Notes under the pieces: model-generated
What the model saw: only the letters and a program-made list of their open reading frames with translations
Database searches by the model: none
Told to the model about the DNA's origin: nothing
Program-made: the position numbers and the translations under genes
Shown here: piece after piece, positions 49,443 to 59,289 of the stretch
Layout: every line of letters starts with the position of its first letter
How positions within the stretch are numbered: the stretch's first letter is position 1
NCBI RefSeq assembly: GCF_900108345.1
Contig: NZ_FNVV01000013.1
Location: 1,214,944 to 1,278,943, forward strand
Origin: Bacteroides ndongoniae
GTDB lineage: Bacteria; Bacteroidota; Bacteroidia; Bacteroidales; Bacteroidaceae
Direction of reading: 5' to 3'
Length of the DNA stretch: 64,000 nucleotides

Positions 49443-50381
49443 TCAAAATCCTAAAAAGCGGCTTATCTCTTCAAAAGCGGCATCTTTCAGCAATACTTTC
49501 TTTTGTCCGTCCAGCAAGTAGAGCGAAGGCATGGCTTTCAGGTCGTACAGCGCACCGGTCTTTACTGTCTCACGGTCGGTGCCTACCACCCAACCTTCGG
49601 GCATATCGGGCAAGGCTTTGCGCCAGGCTTCTTCGTTGCCTTCGGTATAAATGGCCAGTACACTCATTCGTCCCGTCTTCACAGCTTCTGCCAGTGCCGT
49701 GCTGGCTGTCATCTGTCCCAATACGGCGTGGCACGACTCACATTCCGGGTCGTAGAACACCAGTAACAAGCGGTCGCCCTTCACCGGTGTAGCGGCCAGC
49801 GTGCGGCGGTTGCCGTCGGGCAGGTAGTAGGTGAAGTCCGTTGCCCGGTTGCCCGGATTGTTCCGTTTCAGCAGGCTTAGCCTGAAGCCGAATCTCGAAA
49901 TTTGTGCATCCCCTTTGGGGAATTCCTTGATCAGTGCTTCCAGATACATTCCATACAGATGTTCGTTGTAGAAAGGTGAATTCGGATTGTAGAGGTAATC
50001 ATCCGCCATTTTCATCAGCACCGGGCATGCATAAGTCGAGGGAATAAACCTCCTGCACCAGTTCTCCATGCTTTCACGCATCAGTTCGTCCGGCGTTGTG
50101 CCATCTGCCAGCAGGGCGATGAAGTTCACAAAGCCCTGTTCGGTCACGTCACGGTTATCCACCAAGGTGGTGTCGGCAAAGTCGAAACGCTCCCAGTAGT
50201 GGGTGAGGAGGTAGGACTTGCGGGCTTCGGGTTCTGTCAGGGTGGAGGGGATGGTGGGGAAGGGGAATCCTTCTTTCCGTGGTGCGACAGTCCTCTGCTG
50301 CACTTTTGGAATAGTCATGTTTCTTCCCCCATTCTGTGCTAACAGAAAGCAACCAATGTATATCCATCCATATTTTATCAT
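49443..50381 (-). CDS. DUF5106/thioredoxin-like protein of the pilus locus
   Basis: 312 residues. Short hydrophobic N-terminus (~5-15, GWIYIGCFLLA), a helical region of DUF5106 type (~45-165), then a thioredoxin-like domain (~178-312) with the redox motif ECESCHAV (Cys-x-x-Cys, ~220-223) and the cis-proline segment DLKAMPSLYLLDG. May keep disulfides of exported fimbrillins in order. Last gene of the locus, 27 bp after the preceding lipoprotein gene. Confidence 0.8.
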   Translation of the reverse strand: MIKYGWIYIGCFLLAQNGGRNMTIPKVQQRTVAPRKEGFPFPTIPSTLTEPEARKSYLLTHYWERFDFADTTLVDNRDVTEQGFVNFIALLADGTTPDELMRESMENWCRRFIPSTYACPVLMKMADDYLYNPNSPFYNEHLYGMYLEALIKEFPKGDAQISRFGFRLSLLKRNNPGNRATDFTYYLPDGNRRTLAATPVKGDRLLLVFYDPECESCHAVLGQMTASTALAEAVKTGRMSVLAIYTEGNEEAWRKALPDMPEGWVVGTDRETVKTGALYDLKAMPSLYLLDGQKKVLLKDAAFEEISRFLGF

Positions 50382-50408
50382 ATTCTCTTTATTCTATTTT
50401 ATACTATC

Positions 50409-51458
50409 TTAGAAGTAAATTTCCGTATCTTCTCCGCTATAGGCAACTACGGGGGCAGACGATACCAATCCTTTACACTCTCCGCATCTTGTTGAGGCGG
50501 CTTTCTTTAATGTAAGGTTGAAGCGGTAGATACTGTTTCGGTTGATGGTATAGTCCACATACCCTTCATTCTGTTTCGGAGGCAACGTACAAAGCGTCAC
50601 CGTCTTGGTTTGATTGCCAAAAGTGATGTTCAGCTTCAATGCAGCCTCCTCGGTCTGTGCCGAATTGCCGGGCATGTAAAAGTAGAACATCTGCTTCTCG
50701 GTTGTCACCGAAGAAACGGTCGTTCCAAATTGGTTATCCTTTTGTGTATCGGTTACTCCCACTCCGGTAGAAAAGTAATAGGCCTCGGTCGGAACGTTGT
50801 CGAACTCGAAACTTACACCCGAAGAAAAGTAATCCGCATTCGCATTTTCAGCCTGCAGTGTTATCTCGATACGGCTGCAAAGACGTCCTAAGATCAGCCG
50901 TTGAAGTTGTTCCGTTCCGCCCAGTGTTCCTTCGTAATAGCCGAACATGCACACCTGTTTCAGATGCCCCAGTGAATCGGGATCTACTTTATATTGGAAC
51001 TTATGGGTCCATTCCTTGAACTCGTCCAGTCGCACTTGGGTCGATGTGCTGGTGGTATATTGGTTATAAAACTCGTTCACATCCTGTTCCGTCACATTGG
51101 CCACCACGCAGATGGTCGTATTGTTCGCATTGTACGACTTGAAACTGACATCCGAAATGGAAGCCTGCAACACACCGTACGGATTGTCCTCCGTAGCAAA
51201 ATTCCGGAAGTTATACAATTCGTTACGGGTATGCATCCCTTCGGGGTCGAACTGGAAGAAAGCCAGCGTCTTGATACAGTTCTCCTCTTCCGGCCACATG
51301 GTGTATGAAGAGCGGGTTGTTCCGCCATAATTGTTCATGGGGCCTGCCGCAATGGTCCATGTGCCCGGTTCAGTCGGCATGTCCACCACTGTCTGTTCGC
51401 AGGCCGCCAGCAGACAGACCGTTAAGGCATAGACCAGATTCTTGAAATAGTTGCTCAT
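50409..51458 (-). CDS. Fimbrillin-like lipoprotein 5 of the pilus locus
   Basis: About 349 residues beginning MSNYFKNLVYALTVCLLAACEQ: lipobox LLAAC with lipid Cys at ~19. Two Ig-like beta domains; YDYTINR-type ending VDYTINRNSIYRFNLTLKK resembles the strand pattern of FimB/Mfa2-type subunits. The start at 51458 has the ribosome site GGAAGAGG and is preferred to the upstream 51488. Likely a minor or tip subunit; not assigned further. Confidence 0.72.
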   Translation of the reverse strand: MSNYFKNLVYALTVCLLAACEQTVVDMPTEPGTWTIAAGPMNNYGGTTRSSYTMWPEEENCIKTLAFFQFDPEGMHTRNELYNFRNFATEDNPYGVLQASISDVSFKSYNANNTTICVVANVTEQDVNEFYNQYTTSTSTQVRLDEFKEWTHKFQYKVDPDSLGHLKQVCMFGYYEGTLGGTEQLQRLILGRLCSRIEITLQAENANADYFSSGVSFEFDNVPTEAYYFSTGVGVTDTQKDNQFGTTVSSVTTEKQMFYFYMPGNSAQTEEAALKLNITFGNQTKTVTLCTLPPKQNEGYVDYTINRNSIYRFNLTLKKAASTRCGECKGLVSSAPVVAYSGEDTEIYF

Positions 51459-51480
51459 ATCCTCTTCCTTTGAAACACTG

Positions 51481-52530
51481 TTAATCAAATACTACATCCA
51501 TATTCCATTCCACAAACTGCCATACGATGACCGCTACACCGTCCTGCAGTTTGACGGTTCCTTTGTAATGATAAGAATATCCTGCCTGAAAATTCTTCTC
51601 GGTCAGCATGATGCTGAACGGGCTGGGCACTCCGTTTATCAGCACATTGAACAGCACCACCACCGGAGTGGCAACGGCGTTAACCGGCAGAATAGGAGTC
51701 GTCACTTCCAGGTAATGGGTACCATCACTGTTCTTTCCCGTCACACATTCCGTCTCCCGGTATGTACCGTTCTTCATGCCATAGTCGGTATTCAAGTGAT
51801 TTGTCAGACTCCAGTTGTTTTCCGTTTCTTCCTGCAGTCCCGAGTATTCCACGCCTGCCGCCAGCAGTTCCAGACTGTGAATCCATTTAGCTTCGGAAGT
51901 AATGGTAAACTTTAGTTGGGCTGTCTGATTGAACAAAGGGTTCAGCTTGATAACTTCAATTCTGCTTTCATCATTGCTCCAATTTCCAGAAACTGTAATG
52001 GTAGTAGGTTCAGTTTTTACATACCTGTCGTCTGTAGCCAGCAGTTCCTCTCCGTTCTTTACGCTTAAGGTATTGCCATCCTTCAATTCCCGGGCAGGCG
52101 ATACCGCCCAAAATGTATAGGTTCCTTCCGATATGAACATAGGCGTTCCATCCACCGAAACCACCTTCCCATCGTCATCCACTTCGCAAGGATACAGCGA
52201 TGTTACGCCTGTTCCCTCGCTCACTTCTTTTACTACATAAGCTGTTTTAGAAGTAGAAGTCACCTCACCTGACTTCTCTGCAATAATCCATAAAGTCGTT
52301 CCTTCGGGCAATGGTACTATTACATGATCCGGTAAGTTTTCTGGGGCTCTGGTCGTGGTGCTAAAACCGTCGGCCACCAGGCTGCCGGACAGCACCGGCT
52401 GTATCTGTACAAGGCCGTCACCCGGCACTTTGTCCGCAGCGGCATCGTTGTCGCAGGCTGTCCATCCTAAGAGCATGCAGCACCAGGCGGCCATTCCCCA
52501 CATTTTCTTATATCGTTCTATTTTCCACAT
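51481..52530 (-). CDS. Fimbrillin-like lipoprotein 4 of the pilus locus
   Basis: 349 residues. Signal with lipobox LLGWTAC (Cys ~26). After an N-terminal segment with STTTRAPE (a possible Arg cleavage site used in type V pilus maturation), two beta-sandwich domains follow. The C-terminus VIVWQFVEWNMDVVFD has the W-x-hydrophobic donor-strand look of fimbrillins. Ten bp after the preceding gene. Confidence 0.75.
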   Translation of the reverse strand: MWKIERYKKMWGMAAWCCMLLGWTACDNDAAADKVPGDGLVQIQPVLSGSLVADGFSTTTRAPENLPDHVIVPLPEGTTLWIIAEKSGEVTSTSKTAYVVKEVSEGTGVTSLYPCEVDDDGKVVSVDGTPMFISEGTYTFWAVSPARELKDGNTLSVKNGEELLATDDRYVKTEPTTITVSGNWSNDESRIEVIKLNPLFNQTAQLKFTITSEAKWIHSLELLAAGVEYSGLQEETENNWSLTNHLNTDYGMKNGTYRETECVTGKNSDGTHYLEVTTPILPVNAVATPVVVLFNVLINGVPSPFSIMLTEKNFQAGYSYHYKGTVKLQDGVAVIVWQFVEWNMDVVFD

Positions 52531-52539
52531 ACTTCCTCG

Positions 52540-55101
52540 TCAATTTTGAGTTTTTACCAGGCGGATTTGCTTCGCATTGGTTTGGACTTCATTGCTAACT
52601 ACAGACATATACTGATTCGCTTTATTTGAACCTGTAATTTTAATATGTAAGGCTGCATTGTTTGACGCACAAGCATAAAGTACAGCTGAACCATAGGATG
52701 AAAATCCACTAACGCGGCTTTGAGTTGCATTTCTTCCTTCCACTTCACCGCACAGAGGGAAAAACATCTCAGAAGAAGGATGATCCCAATCATAACTATC
52801 ATAATTATCTGCAGTCAAATTATCATTTTTCGTACAACTGTACATACTTACTTTAACATAAAGCAATGGAATGCCTCCAGATATTGTTTGAGCATTCATT
52901 ACTTTCCATCTCATCCTATAAGCTTCAGAAGTGCCAACTTTTTTTATTCCATAAATAGTTCCCCATTGTAGGGTTTGATAATATTTTTCTATATCATCAG
53001 CGATGGAAAGAGTATATAAGTCATCACCTTTCCGACTAATAATATAAACCGAGCAATAACCAGGAGAGGGGTCTCCATCAGGTTCACTGTTAATATAAAA
53101 ATGAGGATCATACCACCCATTATAATAAGAATTTCTGTTTGGTGATGCTCCAGGGTCTTTAAGATTTTTCCACAGTTGAAGATACTTTAATTTATTAGTG
53201 GTATTCACTCCATCTGTATAAAACGGGACACAAATCCTTATTATATCCTCTGTCATTGTTTGGTCTCCATACCAATCACTGTCTGATTTATTCAGCTTAC
53301 AGAAAGTGATATTCCCCGCAAAAACTGTTGTTGGGAATACGCTTTGAAACTGTTCTTGTGTAGGCAAAGCATACCCCGGAGGAGCAGGCTGATTTTCTCG
53401 CTTCGTCCAACTATTATTGGTCGTCCAATCTAAAGGGACATCAGCTGATCCTTTTCCCCAATAAAAAATATATGATTTAGCATTAGGATTCTCAGTAGCA
53501 GATGGCAGTTTGTAAAACAATTTAGATGCATTAGAATTCCAATAATATTTATAAGAATCTCCCTTCATAATATTTTCATCAATCATAGGATAAACTTTGA
53601 ACGAAGGATTTTCCCAAGAGCTAAAAGTAAAAGTATCTAAATAACGATTTTCAGGTTTAGGAATAGAGTTAAGTTGATTAGGATAATAAGAGTAACCAAA
53701 CCTCTCAGTACTATACGGCCAATACGGAATATTCCGATTGTTTTGATAATAATACCCGATAGTCTGATTATAGTTACCTCCCGGGTCAGCTTCGTTTGCT
53801 CCCAAGTTTCTGTCCATCCACATGGTGTTGTCAAAGAAGATGGGCTGGCCTACTACCTCGGTGGAAAAGGTATTTCCCTCATCGTCTGTTTCCCCCGGCA
53901 ACCATTCCACTTTGCTGGGCACAACGGTTACGACCCGCACCTCGTCCTTCATCAACACGATGTGCAGGGTGTATTTACTGCCTGCCTGCAGATAAAGTGG
54001 AGAAGCTGCAATGGAACCATCACTTGTAAGATCATTCCCCCCATATACACTGCTATACACTTGTTTTACAATATATTCACCGGTATAATAGTCACCTGAC
54101 GATGACTTTGTAGCATTGCCCGTTCCTACCAGTTTTTCTACTTCATTTAGCGTTCCCTTCAAGGTTATCTTCAAACCAATGGTATATTTATCCACGCCAT
54201 CGCTTAACGACTCTTTAGCGGAAGGAAAGACAATCATGGCACCTAAGCTGTCCGGGGTGTCTACGCTGATATATTCCCCAACATTATAATTTGTGGCCAT
54301 GTTGGATAAAGGCCTCTCTGACTGTGCTCCATTCAGTGTCGTCTTTCCCGTAAACAAATCCACTGTCCCGCTTTGGTATGTATCGGTCACCGCTATACGT
54401 TCGATGCCCAAATTATACATACCTTGCCCCGCCTCTGTCTCAGACTCCAACTGAGAAACCTTGAATTCCAGCCGGGAAAAGGCATGACGGAACGGAATCT
54501 CACACGGGAACTCGGCGGTGGCGTCGTTCTGGTCAACAAGGATGCCCCACATCAGGTCTTTCAGTTCGCCGTTTCCATCTACTTCTTCCGTCCGCGTATA
54601 TGCATCCGTATCTAATTCCGGTGCGTTTTCCTCCCCATAGGTAAAGCCGTAGAAGCTGAGGGAGCGTCTGCCGGTCTCTGTCTTAGTTGCATCATCTATG
54701 GGCTCAAGTGATCGAAAACTAAACCAGTCATTATTAATATGTCTGTCGTCATTAACAACCAGATATTGAAACGTACCCAAAGCGGTCTCAGTAGCCAGCC
54801 CATTATACCTGAGTACAGAATCTTCAGATAAATCAGGAGCTGATGTATCTGTCGCCTCAAAACCTCTGGTAAACATCACCAATCTATAGGCAGTCCCTGC
54901 CTGAAAAGCGCTTCGGGAGACTACTTCCCCGTTGCCCTCCAGTTTGACAGCAGCCACTTGTCCTTCTTCCGAGGAGTCGTGGGAAGTATCGGCCCCCGAC
55001 AGCCAATCGTCCGAGCACGCCGCCGTGCCTGCCACCATCAGGGCGGCACACAGCAGAATTGTATAAAAATTCTTTCCTTTCATCATACGCATTTCTTTCA
55101 T
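52540..55101 (-). CDS. Large fimbrillin-like lipoprotein of the pilus locus
   Basis: About 853 residues, by far the largest here. Lipobox VAGTAAC after MMKGKNFYTILLCAALM. The first ~400 residues are fimbrillin-like (SRSAFQAGTAYRLVMFTRG, TYQSGTVDLFTG); the rest (~410-850) is a second module with many Tyr, Trp and Asn, containing MWMDRNLGANEADPGGNYNQ, a segment found in surface proteins with FISUMP-like domains. It may be a tip adhesin. Several ATGs are possible (55101, 55092, 55083). Confidence 0.78.
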   Translation of the reverse strand: MKEMRMMKGKNFYTILLCAALMVAGTAACSDDWLSGADTSHDSSEEGQVAAVKLEGNGEVVSRSAFQAGTAYRLVMFTRGFEATDTSAPDLSEDSVLRYNGLATETALGTFQYLVVNDDRHINNDWFSFRSLEPIDDATKTETGRRSLSFYGFTYGEENAPELDTDAYTRTEEVDGNGELKDLMWGILVDQNDATAEFPCEIPFRHAFSRLEFKVSQLESETEAGQGMYNLGIERIAVTDTYQSGTVDLFTGKTTLNGAQSERPLSNMATNYNVGEYISVDTPDSLGAMIVFPSAKESLSDGVDKYTIGLKITLKGTLNEVEKLVGTGNATKSSSGDYYTGEYIVKQVYSSVYGGNDLTSDGSIAASPLYLQAGSKYTLHIVLMKDEVRVVTVVPSKVEWLPGETDDEGNTFSTEVVGQPIFFDNTMWMDRNLGANEADPGGNYNQTIGYYYQNNRNIPYWPYSTERFGYSYYPNQLNSIPKPENRYLDTFTFSSWENPSFKVYPMIDENIMKGDSYKYYWNSNASKLFYKLPSATENPNAKSYIFYWGKGSADVPLDWTTNNSWTKRENQPAPPGYALPTQEQFQSVFPTTVFAGNITFCKLNKSDSDWYGDQTMTEDIIRICVPFYTDGVNTTNKLKYLQLWKNLKDPGASPNRNSYYNGWYDPHFYINSEPDGDPSPGYCSVYIISRKGDDLYTLSIADDIEKYYQTLQWGTIYGIKKVGTSEAYRMRWKVMNAQTISGGIPLLYVKVSMYSCTKNDNLTADNYDSYDWDHPSSEMFFPLCGEVEGRNATQSRVSGFSSYGSAVLYACASNNAALHIKITGSNKANQYMSVVSNEVQTNAKQIRLVKTQN

Positions 55102-55108
55102 CTGTTTG

Positions 55109-56257
55109 TCAAGTACCGGGCGGATAGACCGGTACATAATGGATACCTCCGTCTTCCCATTCCACTTCCTTAGCAGTTACAATCACCCCGGTTTTATAGA
55201 ACTTCAGATATATTTCGTACACATAACCGGGCTTAAATTCCGTTGCAGTTTCTTCCCCATTCTCGTCAAGTGCCTTGATGGGCAGATTGGTTCCGCTCCA
55301 TGTAAATTCATAGGGCGAACTAAAGTCCTGTCGATACGAGTATTCGGCTGTTACGCTCAGATCAACGGCAGTGGTCTTTACATCAGACGGCTGGCAGACG
55401 TAACAGGAGTCTATTCGTTTATCCTGCAACACCATAATCATATCGTCGGTATTGTCTTGAAAGGTTAAACCATCTGTAAGTGGGGAGGTATCTGTTACCT
55501 GGTAGCCCCATTCTGTATTTGTTCCGCTTGCAGCGTCCGTCCATTCAATCACACTTGGCACATGAAACTTATCGTTCTTAGCATTTGCATTATTCAGTGT
55601 CAAAGTAGCCTTCACCTTTCTGACATATACTTGCCCGGTAATGGTCTCGTGTCGGGAAGCATAGACCAGAATTTTGGAAGTGAGGTGTCTGAACTGCAGT
55701 TCATTGTCTGCCGTATTTCCAAAAGGCTTCTCAAAACTGCCCGTCTGTTCGCTTCGGGCATCGCAGGACAGGAAGTCACAGTGCGCCACCTTTTGCAGAT
55801 CCGTTTCTGTCACGGTCAGTTTTCTGAATCCTGATGTTTCGTCTTCCTTCAGCAGGGTGCGGGGCGCATAGCCGGTGGCATATACATACGCTTCCGTTTT
55901 GTCTGGATTCTCCGGATAAGGATGCCCGGTATCCAGCCAGCGGCTGTCCGCGAAGCTGAACGAAGTGATTGCATCGTTCATCAGGTAGGTGAAATAAGGG
56001 GTAGGTGCATTCGTTTCTGATGTATTTTTTAACGTATTAAAATCACCTTCATGCCAGAAGAATAGCTTGGCAGGGAGTTCTTCGCCCACCCACGCCTCTT
56101 CATCGCCGACTGTATACGTACTGCCCCCTCCCTCTACGGATGTATTGACCCGAATGGGCACATCGGTAAAGGAGAGCGATGCGTCGGTTGGCTGGTCGCA
56201 AGCCGCCAGCAGCGGCACGAACAGCAGGAATAGCAGGTATCGAACATTCCGTTTCAT
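55109..56257 (-). CDS. Fimbrillin-like lipoprotein 2 of the pilus locus
   Basis: About 382 residues from ATG 56257 (MKRNVRYLLFLLFVPLLAAC): clean lipoprotein signal with Cys ~20. Two beta domains follow: DVPIRVNTSVEGGGSTYTVG, then FRHLTSKILVYASRHETITG, typical fimbrillin phrasing. It ends TAKEVEWEDGGIHYVPVY. The longer frame with a GTG start at 56326 would run into the neighbouring gene and is rejected. Confidence 0.78.
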   Translation of the reverse strand: MKRNVRYLLFLLFVPLLAACDQPTDASLSFTDVPIRVNTSVEGGGSTYTVGDEEAWVGEELPAKLFFWHEGDFNTLKNTSETNAPTPYFTYLMNDAITSFSFADSRWLDTGHPYPENPDKTEAYVYATGYAPRTLLKEDETSGFRKLTVTETDLQKVAHCDFLSCDARSEQTGSFEKPFGNTADNELQFRHLTSKILVYASRHETITGQVYVRKVKATLTLNNANAKNDKFHVPSVIEWTDAASGTNTEWGYQVTDTSPLTDGLTFQDNTDDMIMVLQDKRIDSCYVCQPSDVKTTAVDLSVTAEYSYRQDFSSPYEFTWSGTNLPIKALDENGEETATEFKPGYVYEIYLKFYKTGVIVTAKEVEWEDGGIHYVPVYPPGT

Positions 56258-56286
56258 TTTCGTTCTTTTTATTAGTTCATTCAAGC

Positions 56287-58038
56287 TTACCACAAATCCA
56301 CATCCAGCCGACCGCCTTTCTTCCACGGAACCACGGTTGTATTCACCTGGATGTTGTTGGGGTCACTCTTCGACCCTCCCAATCGGGTTATTTTATTCAG
56401 TTTCAGGATGTAGTATGTATTTCTCGTTACTTGCGAATCACTATATACCGCTTTATTTGTAGTATTTGTTCCATCTCCATCCAAGTAAGTATAATAATAA
56501 GCCCACCCGCCTACGTAAGGCACATAATAGATGGGGTTCTCTATATTTTGCCGGGCACCGTAGGTATAATAATGATACAGAAAACTCTCATCGGTATTTG
56601 TTTCTGGCGTAAAAGCAAAGAAAGTATTGTCCGGAAACTTGGTACCGCTGTACGTACCGTTCGTCACCTGGTTGCCATACTCCGTGGAAGAAATATAGGC
56701 CTCATTCAGTTTGAGCGACATGGTGAGTACGAACTGGGCATCAGCCTCGTCATTGAAGATGACAGCACTTACACTTACACCTTCTGTCCACGTTGCTTCG
56801 TCCCAAGGCTTATTGCCTTGATATTTCCCTTTCATTGTATTCCATTTTTCTCTTTCGCTTGCCGACATTCCCTCTCCTTTCTCCAATTTCTCATACAGTC
56901 CCTTTTCCACATAAATCTCTTTGGGAGTATAGCGCAAGGCGATGGATATGCTTGTCACCATCGGGAGGGCGAGCTTATAGTTTTCCAGTTGGGCTTTATA
57001 TTCACTCGTTTCTTTCGGTATCGTAAACGTATTTTCCAGGAAATACATACCGGCTGTGTAAGTATTACTATCGTCAATCCTCTGATCAAACTTCTGAGCC
57101 TGATAATAAGCATAATAAAGTTTATATTGTTCCGTCTGGTTGTAATACACAAAATCGTTCTGATAGTTTTCGGTATTCAATGCAAGTTCGGTATCGGTCC
57201 CTGTAGAACTAATATAATCTGTAAGGTCTGAATTGGGATCTTTATTGTTCTCTTGTTCAAACCAATACAGGCTTTTGTTGGTTCCGTTGGGGAAATAATA
57301 GATGTCGCTGATGCGTACCCAGCCTTTGTGTTCATTTCCAGAAGCGATTACTGCATAATTACCATCATCATCTGATGGCACTACCGTAAGCAATGCTTTG
57401 GCTACCACCCGTTTCAAATCAACTGTTAAGGCAAGCGGCTTGTCAGGCGAAGTATGGCCATGAATGTCAAATACTTTATCCGAACCCGAAACCGCCTGTC
57501 CGGTCATGGCGATGCCTATGTCGCGCTTACTAATACCTGTTACTCCAAACTGTGGCATAAATTCGTAAGGCGCAAACTCGTTGATGGCTCTTGTATAGGA
57601 TGTGGCATTGGTTTTATAGGAGGCTGTCGGACTTGTAATGCTTTCCGCCTGCTGGCGGGTCAGGTTTGCAGCCAGGTATATGCTCACCTTTTCCGGCAAG
57701 TTTATATCCTGCAATTTGATGGCATACGTTTTCGTGTTGTCGGCTTGATAGAGGTTGGTAATGTCTGCCCAATAGACCAAAGCACCGGTCTCTGAATTGA
57801 ACAGATATATATAAAGAGAGTGAATGGTGTTTTCATCGCCAGTTCCGGGTATGACATCTTCATCGGTAGCTCTGCTCGCGGCACCGCTGCCGTCGTTCAC
57901 TCGAAGGCTCAGGTTGAGATATAGCGAGTTTCTTGCGTGGGAAGTGTCGATTTCTTCCACGCAATTCTGTTCTTGACATCCGCCTGTCAGCAACAAGGCG
58001 AAGCAAGACAAAAACGCATATATCACTTTTTTCATCAT
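56287..58038 (-). CDS. Fimbrillin-like lipoprotein 1 of the pilus locus
   Basis: 583 residues. Signal LSCFALLLTGGC (lipid Cys ~20). Mature part has NSLYLNLSLRVNDGSGAASRATDED (split Arg site), long Tyr/Asn-rich middle, and the C-terminus NIQVNTTVVPWKKGGRLDVDLW, which carries the V-x-x-W...V-D-L motif also found in the Mfa1- and Mfa2-like proteins. ATG 58038 overlaps the previous stop (ATGATGA), so translation is coupled. Probable accessory pilin. Confidence 0.8.
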   Translation of the reverse strand: MMKKVIYAFLSCFALLLTGGCQEQNCVEEIDTSHARNSLYLNLSLRVNDGSGAASRATDEDVIPGTGDENTIHSLYIYLFNSETGALVYWADITNLYQADNTKTYAIKLQDINLPEKVSIYLAANLTRQQAESITSPTASYKTNATSYTRAINEFAPYEFMPQFGVTGISKRDIGIAMTGQAVSGSDKVFDIHGHTSPDKPLALTVDLKRVVAKALLTVVPSDDDGNYAVIASGNEHKGWVRISDIYYFPNGTNKSLYWFEQENNKDPNSDLTDYISSTGTDTELALNTENYQNDFVYYNQTEQYKLYYAYYQAQKFDQRIDDSNTYTAGMYFLENTFTIPKETSEYKAQLENYKLALPMVTSISIALRYTPKEIYVEKGLYEKLEKGEGMSASEREKWNTMKGKYQGNKPWDEATWTEGVSVSAVIFNDEADAQFVLTMSLKLNEAYISSTEYGNQVTNGTYSGTKFPDNTFFAFTPETNTDESFLYHYYTYGARQNIENPIYYVPYVGGWAYYYTYLDGDGTNTTNKAVYSDSQVTRNTYYILKLNKITRLGGSKSDPNNIQVNTTVVPWKKGGRLDVDLW

Positions 58039-59114
58039 AAATCTACATTCTGTATTCGTTTGCTCCATCCCAGCACACCGATGGACACGTTGGCATAAGC
58101 CCAACTGCCGTCGGTGAGGAAGAAGGTAAGGTCGTAATCGTAGCCGCGGTCCAGGAATTCCTGGCGGGAGTAGCGGTGCAGCTCGTCGTAGTTGCACAGG
58201 CGGCCGAGCAGGTCGGGCAGGTTGACTTCGATGACCCGTTTGCCGGTTTCCTTGTGCTCTACTACCAATACCTCGTCGTCGGCCATGTCGTCGTGGGCAA
58301 AGATGCGCGAGGTCATGAAGTCGGCATGTCCCATGTTTCCTACTGTCGAAGCACGGCTGCTGACATCAGGGTCTTGGGTATTCCACGTGACAAAAGGTGT
58401 ACACAGGGCCTTGATATCGGGGTCTTCGGAGTTGTCATGGTTCAGCCGGATGTTGCCTCCGGTGATGTAAAGGTTGTAGTCGTCGATGTCCATTGCGGCG
58501 GGTTCGTCAATGTCGCGCAGGACAACACTGATGTATTTGGTGTTTCTGACCAGCGACAGGGTGTGATAGGCATACTGCCCTTGTCGCACTTCCACGGACT
58601 GGTCGGAGATGGAATGCCAAAGCGTGTCCAGCGGTTCGCCCTGGTGGTTGACAAGTCCGGCGCCGTCGTATAGACGGGTATGGTCGAGGGTTATCTGCAG
58701 GTCTTCCATGCGGCTGCTCTCGTTCATTTCCGTACGTTGGAAGCTGCCCCGCAGTTGGTCGTCGCTTTTACGCTGATGTGCCAGTGCCACGAAGCGGTAT
58801 TTCCCGTCGGGAAGGTCCAGATACATGTTATAGCCATACTCCCGTAGGGGTTGGAATTCGTCGTCGTTGGCTTCGGTACGGCTGTCAATGTAGTTGCCCT
58901 GTTCGTCGAAGATGTAGAGGGTGACTTCGCCCACATGGTCGGCGAAGAGGTCGGAACGATGCAGGTTGTAGTCGTAGACGAAGTTGACATACACGCCCCG
59001 TTCGCACCCGTCACGGTCGTCGAAGATCAGGTCGGTACACGACGTAACGGACAAGCCCAGCAGTAATCCTGCCAGCCAGCCTGCCTTCAGTATATGTTTG
59101 GCACAATGGTTCAT
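58035..59114 (-). CDS. FimB/Mfa2-family fimbrial subunit
   Basis: About 359 residues from ATG 59114 (MNHCAKHILKAGWLAGLLLG). Lipobox SVTSC. The Mfa2/FimB family opening CERGVYVNFVYDYNLHRSDLF followed by VTLYIFDEQGNYI is clear. Such proteins anchor and limit the length of type V pili. The C-terminus ASIGVLGWSKRIQNVDL resembles that of the Mfa1-like neighbour. Upstream gap of 175 bp to the mfa1-like gene holds a strong hairpin. Confidence 0.88.
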   Translation of the reverse strand: MNHCAKHILKAGWLAGLLLGLSVTSCTDLIFDDRDGCERGVYVNFVYDYNLHRSDLFADHVGEVTLYIFDEQGNYIDSRTEANDDEFQPLREYGYNMYLDLPDGKYRFVALAHQRKSDDQLRGSFQRTEMNESSRMEDLQITLDHTRLYDGAGLVNHQGEPLDTLWHSISDQSVEVRQGQYAYHTLSLVRNTKYISVVLRDIDEPAAMDIDDYNLYITGGNIRLNHDNSEDPDIKALCTPFVTWNTQDPDVSSRASTVGNMGHADFMTSRIFAHDDMADDEVLVVEHKETGKRVIEVNLPDLLGRLCNYDELHRYSRQEFLDRGYDYDLTFFLTDGSWAYANVSIGVLGWSKRIQNVDL

Positions 59115-59169
59115 ATCAAGTTCTTTTTTATATCTAATTTGATTGAGCAGATTGCGAGGTGTGTTTATC

Positions 59170-59261
59170 CACCACAGATTTCCCGGATTGACACAGATTT
59201 TTCTTGAACTTCCAGATTGTCCTGTTCCGTCCGTCAGTGACAATCCGCGTAATCTGTGGTG
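59170..59261 (-). repeat. Stem-loop between major pilin and Mfa2-like genes
   Basis: CACCACAGATT (59170-59180) pairs perfectly with AATCTGTGGTG (59251-59261); after a 4x4 internal loop GGATTG pairs with CAATCC. Similar CACAGATT/CACGGA words occur in other gaps in this window, so it is probably a dispersed repeat. Confidence 0.8.
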
Positions 59262-59289
59262 AATACGAGGCACAGCCTCACACACTATG

